From: Pseudomonadota bacterium | GTDB lineage: Bacteria > Pseudomonadota > Gammaproteobacteria > Xanthomonadales > Xanthomonadaceae | Direction: 5' to 3' | Assembly: GCA_023395465.1 (NCBI GenBank) | Contig: JAEWZE010000252.1 | Coordinates: forward strand, 1 to 13,532 | DNA: 13,532 bases | Part shown: in pieces, positions 6,961 to 13,532 of the stretch | Layout of the letters: the number at the start of each line of letters is the position of its first letter | How positions within the stretch are numbered: the stretch's first letter is position 1 | The notes under the pieces: model-generated | Told to the model about the DNA's origin: nothing | What the model saw: the letters and a program-made list of their open reading frames with translations, nothing else | Database searches by the model: none | Program-made: the position numbers and the translations under genes

Positions 6961-8669
6961 GGACGTCCTCCGCCGGGAAAGGCCCGGAGGTCGCCGTCGG
7001 GCAATCGCAGCACGCGGCCGGCCCAGGCCATGACTGCGGGACTGTGCGTCGCGACCACGACTGTCCGGCCCCGGGCGACAGCCTCGAGCGCGCCCAGCAG
7101 CGCCGCCTCGGTAGCCGGATCGAGGAAGGCGGTGGGCTCGTCCAGCAGCAGCACGTCCGGCTGGCGCAGCAGGGCCCGCGCCAGCGCCACCCGGCGCGCT
7201 TCGCCGCCGGACAGGCCGACACCGCGTTCGCCCACCTGCGTCTCCAGCCCCTGCGGCAGGCGCCTGGCGAATTGCGCCACCTGCGCAGCCTCGGCCACGG
7301 CCTGCACGGCCGCGTCGTCGGCATCGGGATCGCCGAGCCGGATGTTGTCCGCCAGCGTGCCGCGGAAGATCCACGGCCGCTGACCGGCGAGCGCGATCCG
7401 CGCGCCTGCCGGCAGCTGCAGCCGGCCCTCGGCGGCCGGCATCCAGCCCACCAGCGCTTCGAGCAGGCTGCTCTTGCCTGCGCCACTCGGCCCGACCAGC
7501 GCGAGCCGTTCGCCGCGCGCCAGCGCGAATGACAGGCCGGCCAGCACCGGCGCGTCGGCATCGCGATGTCGCAGCGCCAGGTCGGCCGCCACGATCCCGC
7601 CGTCCGCCACCGGCGCGCTGCGGACGGCTGCAACGGGCGGCGAGGATGCGTCGGGAAGTCCGTCCAGCGTCTCCTCCGCCAGCGCGGCCGCCGCCAGCGC
7701 GTTCGCGCGGTCGTGGTAGTGCGCCGCCAGTCGTCGCAAGGGTGCGAAGTATTCCGGCGCCAGCAGCAGGCAGAACAGGCCGGTGTACAGCAGGCCTGCC
7801 GGGAGCGCCGGGCCGAATCCCAGCAGCCCCAGGTAGCGGAAGCCGAACCAGAGCGCCACGATCGCGACGCTCACCGAGGCGAAGAACTCCAGCACCGCCG
7901 ACGACAGGAAAGCGATGCGCAGCACCCGCATGCTGCGGTCGCGGACTTCGTCGGCCGCTGCCGCGGCCTCCTGCAGTTCTTCCGCGCCGCGGCCATGCAC
8001 CCGCACCAGGTCCAGGCCACGCAGGCGGTCGCCGAAGTGCGCCCCGGCCCGTGCCAGTGCCTGCAGCTGGCTTCGTCCGGCCGCTTCCGCACCCCAGCCG
8101 ACCAGCATCTGGAACAGAGGCACCAGTGGCGCGGTGAACAGCAGCAGCAGGCCGGCCACCCAGTCGGCGGCGAACACCGCGAGCAGCAGCGCCGCGGGCA
8201 CCCACATCACTTCCGCGCGCGCCGGCAGATAGCCGGCGTAGTAGCCGTCGAGTGCATCGACCTGCGCCATCGACAGTTCCACCAGCGCGCCCTTGCGGCG
8301 GGTGCGCAGCCACAGCGGCCCGCGCGCGAGCGCGTGGCGCGCCAGCTGCACGCGCAGCCGGTCCTTGATCGCTTCGGTCGTGGTGGCCGCCGCGCCTTGC
8401 GCGATCCTGGCCAGCGCGGCACGCGCCAGCATCGCCAGCAACAGCACCAGGAACGGCACGCCCAGCGCCCCCGGCGCGATGCCTTCGACGAGCACCGCCT
8501 GCGCGATCGACGCGATGGCCCAGGCCTGTGGCAGCAGCAGCCAGCCGCCGAGCACGGTGCAGGCCAAAGCCCTGCGATGCGTGGCGCGCACGGGCGCCAG
8601 CTGCGCATCCAGCCAGTCCACACGGCGCTTGCGTTCGCCGGGCACCGGCGCGGCAAGGGAAGCGTTCAT
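6957..8669 (-). CDS. cydD: CydD subunit of the CydDC ABC transporter
   Basis: This 570-residue protein is the partner of CydC. ATG is at 8669-8667, chosen because MNASLAAPVPGERKRRVDWL leads directly into the membrane domain. The open frame extends 51 codons further, back into the tRNA terminator, without family similarity. The membrane domain spans about residues 35-310 and includes the CydD-typical LLAPEYFAPLRRLAAHYHDR (301-320). The ATPase domain has Walker A G393-PSGAGKS-S401, a full LSGGE signature (486-490), Walker B LLLDEPT with D510 and E511, and H542. Here the signature motif is canonical, unlike in CydC, which fits the asymmetry known for heterodimeric ABC exporters. It is first in the cydDC operon, overlapping cydC by 4 nt. 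The 117 bp between its start and the tRNA terminator shows no promoter I can call and no FNR box. Confidence 0.95.
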   Translation of the reverse strand: MNASLAAPVPGERKRRVDWLDAQLAPVRATHRRALACTVLGGWLLLPQAWAIASIAQAVLVEGIAPGALGVPFLVLLLAMLARAALARIAQGAAATTTEAIKDRLRVQLARHALARGPLWLRTRRKGALVELSMAQVDALDGYYAGYLPARAEVMWVPAALLLAVFAADWVAGLLLLFTAPLVPLFQMLVGWGAEAAGRSQLQALARAGAHFGDRLRGLDLVRVHGRGAEELQEAAAAADEVRDRSMRVLRIAFLSSAVLEFFASVSVAIVALWFGFRYLGLLGFGPALPAGLLYTGLFCLLLAPEYFAPLRRLAAHYHDRANALAAAALAEETLDGLPDASSPPVAAVRSAPVADGGIVAADLALRHRDADAPVLAGLSFALARGERLALVGPSGAGKSSLLEALVGWMPAAEGRLQLPAGARIALAGQRPWIFRGTLADNIRLGDPDADDAAVQAVAEAAQVAQFARRLPQGLETQVGERGVGLSGGEARRVALARALLRQPDVLLLDEPTAFLDPATEAALLGALEAVARGRTVVVATHSPAVMAWAGRVLRLPDGDLRAFPGGGRP

Positions 8670-8786
8670 CGCGTCTCGCAATCGACCCGATGCGCAGTAT
8701 GGCGACCGCCGCATGGACGCGGCGCGATCCAAACCGTCAGCGACCAGGCACGGTGGCACGCCATGCGATGACAGAGTCCCGGAAAC

Positions 8787-8819
8787 AAAAAGGCCAACCG
8801 TACGGACGTACGGATGGCC
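8787..8819 (-). terminator. intrinsic terminator of tRNA-Pro
   Basis: On the minus strand, 17 nt after the CCA end, GGCCATCCGTAC pairs with GTACGGTTGGCC across a GTCC loop (12 bp with one mismatch). TTTTTG follows at 8791-8786. The centre contains a tandem CGTACGGA repeat on the plus strand (two copies, 8799-8814). A strong stem followed by a T-run directly behind a tRNA gene makes this a confident call. Confidence 0.88.
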
Positions 8820-8836
8820 CAAATGATTGAATCGAT

Positions 8837-8913
<77 letters not shown>

Positions 8914-8928
8914 ACAGCCGAGCCGCAT

Positions 8929-8958
8929 ATTCTAGTGATCCCGATACCCGGCAGGCAA
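8929..8958 (-). promoter_or_regulatory. sigma70-type promoter of tRNA-Pro
   Basis: On the minus strand, TTGCCT (8958-8953) and TAGAAT (8934-8929) are separated by 18 nt. Transcription would start near 8922, about 9 nt before the mature tRNA 5' end, as expected for a tRNA gene. Confidence 0.7.
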
Positions 8959-9193
8959 GGGGTTGATGCGAAGCCGTCATTCGCCCCCCCCTCCCGGTGG
9001 CGGCACAGGCCGCTGTCCGCGGACGTGCGCTGGCTGCTTCGGCCCGACCCGCGCATCGCCGAGAGTCATCGCCTCGCCGGTTCGCCGACGCTGGCCGATC
9101 CGCCCCACCGACATGCTGCATTCAAGCGGCCGGCTGCAAGCACAGGTCCGTGCCACGCACCGCAGCGCCAGACAGCCCGTCCACGCGCGGGCG
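8959..9193. other. non-coding stretch between tRNA promoter and glycosylase
   Basis: The frame of the downstream glycosylase happens to stay open through this whole stretch, with an ATG at 8935, but its translation here (rich in Pro, Arg and Ala) has no resemblance to the family. The tRNA promoter and the candidate glycosylase promoter lie at either end. I see no gene, repeat or RNA in it apart from a run of 7 C near 8985. Confidence 0.5.
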
Positions 9194-9225
9194 TTGACAG
9201 GCGCTTGCGTCGGCTGCGGCATCAT
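9194..9225 (+). promoter_or_regulatory. candidate promoter of the DNA glycosylase gene
   Basis: A perfect TTGACA is at 9194-9199. The -10 is unclear: CATCAT (9220-9225) is the best hexamer but is 20 nt away, and CGGCAT at a 17-nt spacing is poor. If real, transcription would start near 9230, which rules out the far-upstream ATG at 8935 as the gene start. Confidence 0.4.
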
Positions 9226-9257
9226 GCCGCGCAAAGCGGGCGACCGCCGCACCGCAC

Positions 9258-9261
9258 GGAG
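9258..9261 (+). promoter_or_regulatory. Shine-Dalgarno site deciding a CTG start
   Basis: GGAG in ACGGAGCC lies 6 nt before the in-frame CTG at 9268. It is the only good ribosome binding site close to the start of family similarity, and no ATG or GTG is available in frame there. Confidence 0.45.
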
Positions 9262-9267
9262 CCGGAA

Positions 9268-9903
9268 CTGGACACGGGTCTTCCCCTGCACGCGCACTGG
9301 ACCACGCTTCCGCGCGACTTCTATCGCCGCCACCCGGCGACGGTGGCGCCGGAGCTGCTGAACAAGATCCTGGTGCGGGACGACGGCCGCGCCGCGCGCA
9401 TCGTCGAGGTCGAGGCCTATGCCGGCAGCGAGGACCCGGCCGCGCATTCTTTCCGCGGCATGACCGCCCGCAACGCCACCATGTTCGGCGAGCCGGGCCA
9501 TCTGTATGTGTACTTCACCTACGGCATGCACTGGGGCAGCAACGCGGTCTGCGGCGAGGTCGGCGAAGGCCTGGGCGTGTTGCTGCGCGCGGCCGAACCG
9601 CTGCAGGGGGCGGAGCTCATGCGCCGGCTGCGTCCCGCCGCGCGGCGCGACCGCGACCTGGCCAGCGGCCCCGGCAAGCTGTCGCAGGCCTTCGGCATCA
9701 CCCGCGAGCAGGACGGCGCCGACCTGGTGAGCGGCGACCGCGGGATCGCCATCGTCAGCGATGGCATGCCGCCGCCGGAGGTTCCCGTCGTCGGTCCGCG
9801 CATCGGGATCAGCCGCGCGGTGGAGTTTCCCTGGCGCTGGCACGTCCCCGGCCACGTCCACGTCTCGGTGCGTCCGCGCAAGCATCCGGCGAAGGGCAGC
9901 TGA
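9268..9903 (+). CDS. mpg: DNA-3-methyladenine glycosylase, AAG/MPG family
   Basis: This base-excision repair enzyme removes alkylated purines such as 3-methyladenine from DNA. With the proposed start it has 211 residues, a usual length for the bacterial family. LPRDFYRR (14-21) and LLNKILVR mark the N-terminus. The catalytic glutamate is E49 in VEVEAY, followed by Y51, H60 (AAHS) and Y82 in LYVYFTYG. These match E125, Y127, H136 and Y159 of human AAG, and Y85 matches the intercalating Y162. RIGISRAVEFPWRW (178-191) is the conserved C-terminal segment. The start is uncertain: there is no in-frame ATG between 8935 and the conserved region, so CTG 9268 with GGAG upstream is my choice. TTG at 9205 is an alternative, and a frameshift from ATG 9224 is possible. 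It converges on the DUF488 gene with 34 bp between stops and no terminator seen. Confidence 0.9.
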   Translation: MDTGLPLHAHWTTLPRDFYRRHPATVAPELLNKILVRDDGRAARIVEVEAYAGSEDPAAHSFRGMTARNATMFGEPGHLYVYFTYGMHWGSNAVCGEVGEGLGVLLRAAEPLQGAELMRRLRPAARRDRDLASGPGKLSQAFGITREQDGADLVSGDRGIAIVSDGMPPPEVPVVGPRIGISRAVEFPWRWHVPGHVHVSVRPRKHPAKGS

Positions 9904-9937
9904 GCGGCGCGGCGACGCGTGGGCCGACCGCCCGCAG

Positions 9938-10519
9938 TTAAGGAAACAGGCCCGCCTGCGCCGGTGGATACACCAGCAGGTCGCCGCTGGCCACGGCCGA
10001 TGGATTCAGTTCGTGCTGCTGGACATGCCTGGCGTCGAGGATGTGCTCGACCGCGATCCCGCGATGCACCAGCAGGTCGGAAATCAGGCGGCGATGGCAG
10101 CGCCACCAGACCGCCTCGGCGCACATCAGCGCAGTGCGCCTGCGCGCCGCCAGCTCCAGCGCCAACGCCAGGCCTTCGGCGAACTCGGCGCTGGCCAGAT
10201 GGTCGGCGTAACCCTGGAAGGCCGCATTGCGCCAGGCGCCGTTGGCCGAACCGGCGAGCGCCTTGCGCCGCCCGCCCAGCTGCGGCAGCCAGAGGTAGAC
10301 CAGGCCGGCCTCCGGCAGCTGTTCGGCCATGGCCTCGCTGGCGAACCAGGGATAGCGGCGCGAACCCGGAAACCGCCGTACATCGGCGATCGCCTCGATC
10401 TTCCGGGTCGCCAGCAACTCCAGAAATTCCTCCCAGGACCGGGTCGAGTGCCCGATCGTCCAGACGCACTGGACGGGCGGATGCGGTGGCGACGATGGGG
10501 TCTTGGAAGAACCGGGCAT
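9938..10519 (-). CDS. DUF488 family protein
   Basis: A 193-residue cytoplasmic protein with ATG 10519-10517 and TAA 9940-9938. Features of the DUF488 family: TIGHST near the N-terminus (21-26), IADVRRFPGS (44-53), LPQLGGRR (78-85) and the cysteine motif CAE-x5-RCHR (C133, C141), which reads MCAEAVWWRCHRRLI here. The first 17 residues are a Pro/Ser-rich tail before the conserved part. There is no other ATG, so the start is moderately secure. It lies downstream of rluC on the same strand, 114 bp away. The molecular role of the family is not settled; the paired cysteines suggest metal or redox chemistry, which is inference. Confidence 0.88.
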   Translation of the reverse strand: MPGSSKTPSSPPHPPVQCVWTIGHSTRSWEEFLELLATRKIEAIADVRRFPGSRRYPWFASEAMAEQLPEAGLVYLWLPQLGGRRKALAGSANGAWRNAAFQGYADHLASAEFAEGLALALELAARRRTALMCAEAVWWRCHRRLISDLLVHRGIAVEHILDARHVQQHELNPSAVASGDLLVYPPAQAGLFP

Positions 10520-10587
10520 GGGACCGCTCGCTGGGGACGGCCATTACACCGGGACGCGCGTGGTCGGCATGTGGTCGTCCGGCGCCA

Positions 10588-10621
10588 GCCCGCGATGGCC
10601 TCCCCGCCCAGCGACGCGGGC
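10588..10621 (-). terminator. inverted repeat behind rluC, possible attenuator
   Basis: GCCCGCG (10588-10594) and CGCGGGC (10615-10621) form a perfect 7-bp stem with a 20-nt loop, starting 12 nt after the rluC stop. There is no T-run. It may only reduce read-through into the DUF488 gene, or be incidental in GC-rich DNA. Confidence 0.25.
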
Positions 10622-10633
10622 CGCCCGTGCCGG

Positions 10634-11605
10634 TCAGCCGAGCCGGTCCAGCACTTCGACCAGCTCCGGCGCCAGCGGCGCATTGAGCACGTACGGCGCC
10701 TGCCCGCCCTCGAGCGCGAACTCCAGCGATGCGGCGTGCAGGAACAGTCGACGCAGCCCCAGCTGCTCGCGCAGGCGTCGGTTGACCTCGGCGTCGCCAT
10801 ACTTGTCGTCGCCCGCGACCGGATGGCCGATGTGCTGGGCATGCACGCGGATCTGGTGGGTCCGGCCGGTTTCGATCCGCACCTCGCAGTAGGAGTGCCC
10901 ACCGCGCCGCTCCAGCACGCGGAAGTGGCTGAGCGAGGCCTTGCCGGCGGGATTGACCTGCACGTGGCGCTCGCCGCCCTGGCGCAGGCCTACGTGCAGC
11001 GGCGCGTCGACGCTCATCACCCCGTCGGGCATCCGGCCGGCCAGCAGCGCCAGGTAGCGCTTGGTGATGCCCTTGGCCTGGAGCGCCGGGTCCTCGCGCA
11101 GCAGCGCCTGCAGCTCGCGCAGCGCCGAGCGCTTCTTGGCGATGACCATCAGTCCCGAGGTGTCGCGGTCCAGCCGGTGCACCAACTCCAGCTCCTGCCC
11201 CGGCCGCAGCGCCCGCAGGGTCTCGATCACGCCGAAGCCGATCCCGCTGCCGCCGTGGCTGGCCACGCCCGAGGGCTTGCTGATCGCCAGCAGGCGGCCG
11301 TCCTCGAACACGATGCTGGCCGCCATCGCCTCGAGCAGCCCCTTCGCGGGCGCGCCCTTGTCTCCCGGCTCGGTGAGACGCACCGGCGGAATCCGCACCT
11401 GGTCGCCGGCCTCGAGCCGGGTCTCGGGCTTGGCCCTGCCCCCGTTCACCCGGACCTGGCCGCTGCGCACGATCTTGTAGACCAGCGACTTGGGCGCGCC
11501 CTTGAGCTGGGACAGCAGGAAATTGTCGAGCCGCTGGCCAGCGCGCTCGCCATCGATCGCGACGGTACGGACGCCGCCGCTGGGGGGTAACCGGGTGTCA
11601 TTCAT
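10634..11605 (-). CDS. rluC: 23S rRNA pseudouridine synthase RluC
   Basis: This 323-residue enzyme converts uridines of 23S rRNA (positions 955, 2504 and 2580 in E. coli numbering) to pseudouridine. An S4 RNA-binding domain covers about residues 20-72 (QRLDNFLLSQLKGAPKSLVY). The catalytic domain carries HRLDRDTSG (143-151) with catalytic D146, TKRYLALLAG (181-190), and GRTHQIRVH (247-255). ATG is at 11605-11603 and TGA at 10636-10634. A GAGA lies directly before the start, and the site is otherwise unremarkable. It is divergent from rne, the arrangement known from enterobacteria and other gammaproteobacteria. This synteny supports both calls. Confidence 0.95.
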   Translation of the reverse strand: MNDTRLPPSGGVRTVAIDGERAGQRLDNFLLSQLKGAPKSLVYKIVRSGQVRVNGGRAKPETRLEAGDQVRIPPVRLTEPGDKGAPAKGLLEAMAASIVFEDGRLLAISKPSGVASHGGSGIGFGVIETLRALRPGQELELVHRLDRDTSGLMVIAKKRSALRELQALLREDPALQAKGITKRYLALLAGRMPDGVMSVDAPLHVGLRQGGERHVQVNPAGKASLSHFRVLERRGGHSYCEVRIETGRTHQIRVHAQHIGHPVAGDDKYGDAEVNRRLREQLGLRRLFLHAASLEFALEGGQAPYVLNAPLAPELVEVLDRLG

Positions 11606-11628
11606 TCTCGGGCTTTATCTGTTACACT
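11601..11628 (+). promoter_or_regulatory. candidate rne promoter with extended -10
   Basis: TGTTACACT (11620-11628) is an extended -10 with hexamer TACACT. TTCATT at 11601-11606 could serve as the -35 at 16 nt, and it overlaps the rluC start codon on the other strand. Transcription would start near 11635, leaving a leader of about 405 nt before rne. Confidence 0.5.
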
Positions 11629-12039
11629 CGGCGGGCGAGATAAGGTGCTGATTTCGCTGGAAGATCACGGGTCGAAAGCCTGCCTTCCGCGAGGTCCGTG
11701 CCAGCACGCGGCCACCGCCCTCGGGGCGGCCATGTTAGCGGCTGGACGGCAGTCCCGGACATCGCCCGATGCCAAGGCAGCGGTGCTGAACATGTCCCGC
11801 GCGGCGCAAGCGCCGGCCCGAAAGGCCTTCGCGAAGCAGCCGCCGGCCCCGTAACACTCTTGTATTGAAGCGCTCCCGCGGTCCGCCGTGGTGTCGTAGC
11901 GCTGGAAACCCGGGATCGCCGCTGCGCTTGCGCGGCTGGCGGCCAACCGAAGCTCCAGGCGAAACGCCCCGGCGTTCCGCGCGCCTGTCCACGCTCGTCG
12001 AGAGCGCGGTGCAGCGGCAAGCGCGAGGAAACGCAAACC
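11606..12039 (+). other. 434-bp rluC-rne intergenic region and long rne leader
   Basis: No gene is supported here. Visible elements: an inverted repeat TTATCT (11615-11620) / AGATAA (11638-11643) around the candidate promoter; a 6-bp GC hairpin CCGCCC-TCG-GGGCGG at 11715-11729; GGCC-CGAAA-GGCC near 11815; and a palindrome CTTCGCGAAG near 11828. In E. coli the rne leader folds into hairpins through which RNase E trims its own mRNA, so a long structured leader is expected. Whether this one acts the same way is inference. Confidence 0.55.
12025..12030 (+). promoter_or_regulatory. Shine-Dalgarno site of rne
   Basis: GAGGAA ends 9 nt before the ATG at 12040. It is a good match to the 16S rRNA 3' end and fixes the rne start. 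Confidence 0.8.
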
Positions 12040-13532
12040 ATGAAGCGAATGCTCATCAACGCCACGCAGGCCGAAGAACTGCGCGTGGCGATCGTCGACG
12101 GCCAGACCCTGTACGACATCGACATCGAACAGCCGTCCCGCGAACAGAAGAAGTCCAACATCTACAAGGGCCGCATCACCCGGCTCGAGCCCTCCCTCGA
12201 AGCGGCCTTCGTCGAATACGGCGCCGACCGCCACGGCTTTCTGCCGCTCAAGGAAGTCTCGCGCGACTACTTCCAGGCGGGCGCCGACCACCGCTCCGGC
12301 AACATCAAGGAGCTCCTGCGCGAAGGCCAGGAAGTCGTGGTCCAGGTCGACAAGGAAGAGCGCGGCAACAAGGGCGCGGCGCTGACCACCTACCTGTCGC
12401 TGGCCGGCCGCTATTCGGTGCTGATGCCGAACACGGCGCGTGGAGGCGGCATTTCGCGCAAGATCACCAACGCCCAGGACCGCAAGCGCCTCAAGGAGGT
12501 CGTCGCCGACCTCGATGTGCCGGAGGGCATGGGCGTCATCCTGCGCACGGCCGGCGAAAGCCGCACCAAGGCCGAGATCAAGCGCGACTACGAATATCTG
12601 ATGCGGCTTTGGGAGAACGTCCGCAGCCTGACCCTGCAATCGACCGCCCCCGCCCTCGTCTACGAGGAAGGCAGCCTCATCAAACGCTCGGTGCGCGACC
12701 TCTACAACAAGAACATCGACGAGATCCTCGTCTCCGGCGAGGAGGGCTATCGCGAGGCCAAGGACTTCATGCGCATGCTGATGCCCAGCCATGCCAAGGT
12801 CGTCCAGCCCTACCGCGACACCGTTCCGATCTTCGCGCGCAGCGGCATCGAGGCGCAGCTCGACAAGATGCTGCAGCCGCAGGTCACGCTGAAGTCCGGC
12901 GGCTATATCATCATCAACCAGACCGAGGCCCTGGTCTCGATCGACGTCAACTCCGGGCGCTCGACGCGGGAGCATTCGATCGAGGACACGGCGCTCCAGA
13001 CCAATCTGGAGGCGGCCGAGGAGGTCGCGCGACAGCTCAGGCTGCGCGACCTCGCCGGGCTGATCGTGATCGACTTCATCGACATGGAGGAGAACCGCAA
13101 CAATCGCGCGGTCGAGAAGAAGCTGAAGGACTGCCTGAAGAACGATCGGGCGCGCATCCAGGTCGGCCGCATCTCGCATTTCGGCTTGCTCGAAATGTCG
13201 CGCCAGCGCATCCGGGCGAGCGTCCTGGAATCGACCATGAAGCCGTGCCCGCATTGCGGCGGCGCCGGCCATGTCCGCTCCGACTCGTCGGTGGCCCTGC
13301 ATGTGGTGCGCACGATCGAGGAGTTCCTGCTCAAGGATTCGCGCAGCCACCTCATCGTCAAGACGCCCGCCGCGACGGCTCTCTACGTGCTCAACCACAA
13401 GCGCAGCACGCTGGTCGAGATGGAGCGGCGCTTCGGGGTGACCATCACGCTGGAGGCCGACGAGACGCTCGGCGCACAGCCTTGCGCGATCTTCCGCGGC
13501 GCGGTCGCCGAGAAGCCTGTCCACCCGCAGGG
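12040..13532 (+). CDS. rne: ribonuclease E, 3'-truncated, mosaic sequence
   Basis: The first 497 residues of RNase E, the endonuclease that starts mRNA decay and processes rRNA and tRNA. The frame is open to the window edge, so the end of the catalytic half and the degradosome scaffold lie outside. The S1 domain spans about residues 37-120. The catalytic Mg site is D302 and N304 (IDVNSG) and D345 (VIDFID). The Zn-link is C403-PH-C406. MKRMLINATQAEELRVAIVD at the start is typical of gammaproteobacteria. From about residue 118 (YLSLAGRYSVLMPNTARGGG, then SRKITNAQDRKRLKEV) the protein matches what I know of alphaproteobacterial RNase E. Examples are KRDYEYLMRLWENVRSLTLQ, SGRSTREHSIEDTAL and KPCPHCGGAGHVRS. 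Glu codon choice flips at the same place, from 10 GAA:3 GAG to 5 GAA:26 GAG. CAT and TAT codons appear only after it. The identity is secure, but its unity as one natural gene is not. Confidence 0.93.
   Translation, partial: MKRMLINATQAEELRVAIVDGQTLYDIDIEQPSREQKKSNIYKGRITRLEPSLEAAFVEYGADRHGFLPLKEVSRDYFQAGADHRSGNIKELLREGQEVVVQVDKEERGNKGAALTTYLSLAGRYSVLMPNTARGGGISRKITNAQDRKRLKEVVADLDVPEGMGVILRTAGESRTKAEIKRDYEYLMRLWENVRSLTLQSTAPALVYEEGSLIKRSVRDLYNKNIDEILVSGEEGYREAKDFMRMLMPSHAKVVQPYRDTVPIFARSGIEAQLDKMLQPQVTLKSGGYIIINQTEALVSIDVNSGRSTREHSIEDTALQTNLEAAEEVARQLRLRDLAGLIVIDFIDMEENRNNRAVEKKLKDCLKNDRARIQVGRISHFGLLEMSRQRIRASVLESTMKPCPHCGGAGHVRSDSSVALHVVRTIEEFLLKDSRSHLIVKTPAATALYVLNHKRSTLVEMERRFGVTITLEADETLGAQPCAIFRGAVAEKPVHPQ

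Noticed and set aside
1900..7383. An 1827-residue plus-strand open frame
   Set aside because: It runs antisense to the lyase, hisS and cydC genes and has the Arg/Gln/Ala-rich composition of GC-rich shadow frames. Its only real content would be out of frame with the regulator it crosses.
2714..7633. A 1639-residue minus-strand open frame
   Set aside because: It passes through hisS, cydC and cydD in a wrong frame and antisense to the regulator. It has no coherent domain and is Arg/Ala/Gly rich.
8935..9267. The far-upstream ATG of the glycosylase frame as its start
   Set aside because: It would begin in the tRNA promoter and add 111 residues of non-family sequence, and it lies upstream of the TTGACA promoter candidate.
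11645..11854. A 69-residue frame in the rne leader as a leader peptide
   Set aside because: The first codon is not preceded by a ribosome binding site and the sequence is low in information. The stretch is better explained as structured untranslated leader.
11665..13524. A 619-residue minus-strand frame opposite rne
   Set aside because: It is the exact antisense of rne codons and reads as an Arg/Asp/Leu-rich shadow. The sense strand has full catalytic motifs and a Shine-Dalgarno site.

Overview
The window is high-GC DNA with long open shadow frames on both strands. It looks like a chromosomal segment of a gammaproteobacterium of the Xanthomonadaceae/Lysobacteraceae type. This rests on the divergent rluC/rne pair, the N-terminus of RNase E, the CCA-encoding tRNA-Pro and the general style of the proteins. 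No database search was possible, so the taxon is an inference.

Layout from left to right. (1) Positions 3-446 (+) hold the 3' end of a thioredoxin-fold-like protein of unknown function. (2) Converging on it is a minus-strand pair at 452-2697: a MIO-type histidine ammonia-lyase homologue with an unusual insert, overlapping a small membrane protein by 4 nt. (3) hisS (2986-4368, -) encodes a histidyl-tRNA synthetase whose motifs resemble the eukaryotic-like branch. (4) Divergent from hisS is an FNR-type regulator (4523-5290, +) with four candidate cluster cysteines. (5) It converges on cydDC (8669 down to 5302, -), an ABC transporter needed for cytochrome bd assembly. The two stop codons sit in one perfect palindrome. 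(6) tRNA-Pro(CGG) (8837-8913, -) has a readable promoter and terminator. (7) An alkyladenine-type DNA glycosylase (about 9268-9903, +) lacks an obvious ATG start. (8) A DUF488 protein (9938-10519, -) and rluC (10634-11605, -) follow. (9) A 434-bp leader precedes rne (12040 to the window end, +, truncated by the edge).

How the genes work together. The FNR-type regulator beside cydDC suggests a small oxygen-response and respiration neighbourhood. hisS, rluC, rne and the tRNA are translation and RNA housekeeping genes. The ammonia-lyase plus membrane-protein pair is the least explained unit.

The most important observation is in rne. Its first ~117 codons are gammaproteobacterial in sequence and prefer GAA for Glu (10 GAA to 3 GAG). 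From about codon 118 the protein reads as an alphaproteobacterial RNase E and the preference flips (5 GAA to 26 GAG). The change falls in a strongly conserved stretch near 12346-12420. It is either an assembly chimera in a conserved gene or a natural mosaic. Everything to the right of about 12390 should be treated as possibly foreign to the rest of the contig. No CRISPR array, insertion sequence, prophage or defence system was recognised.
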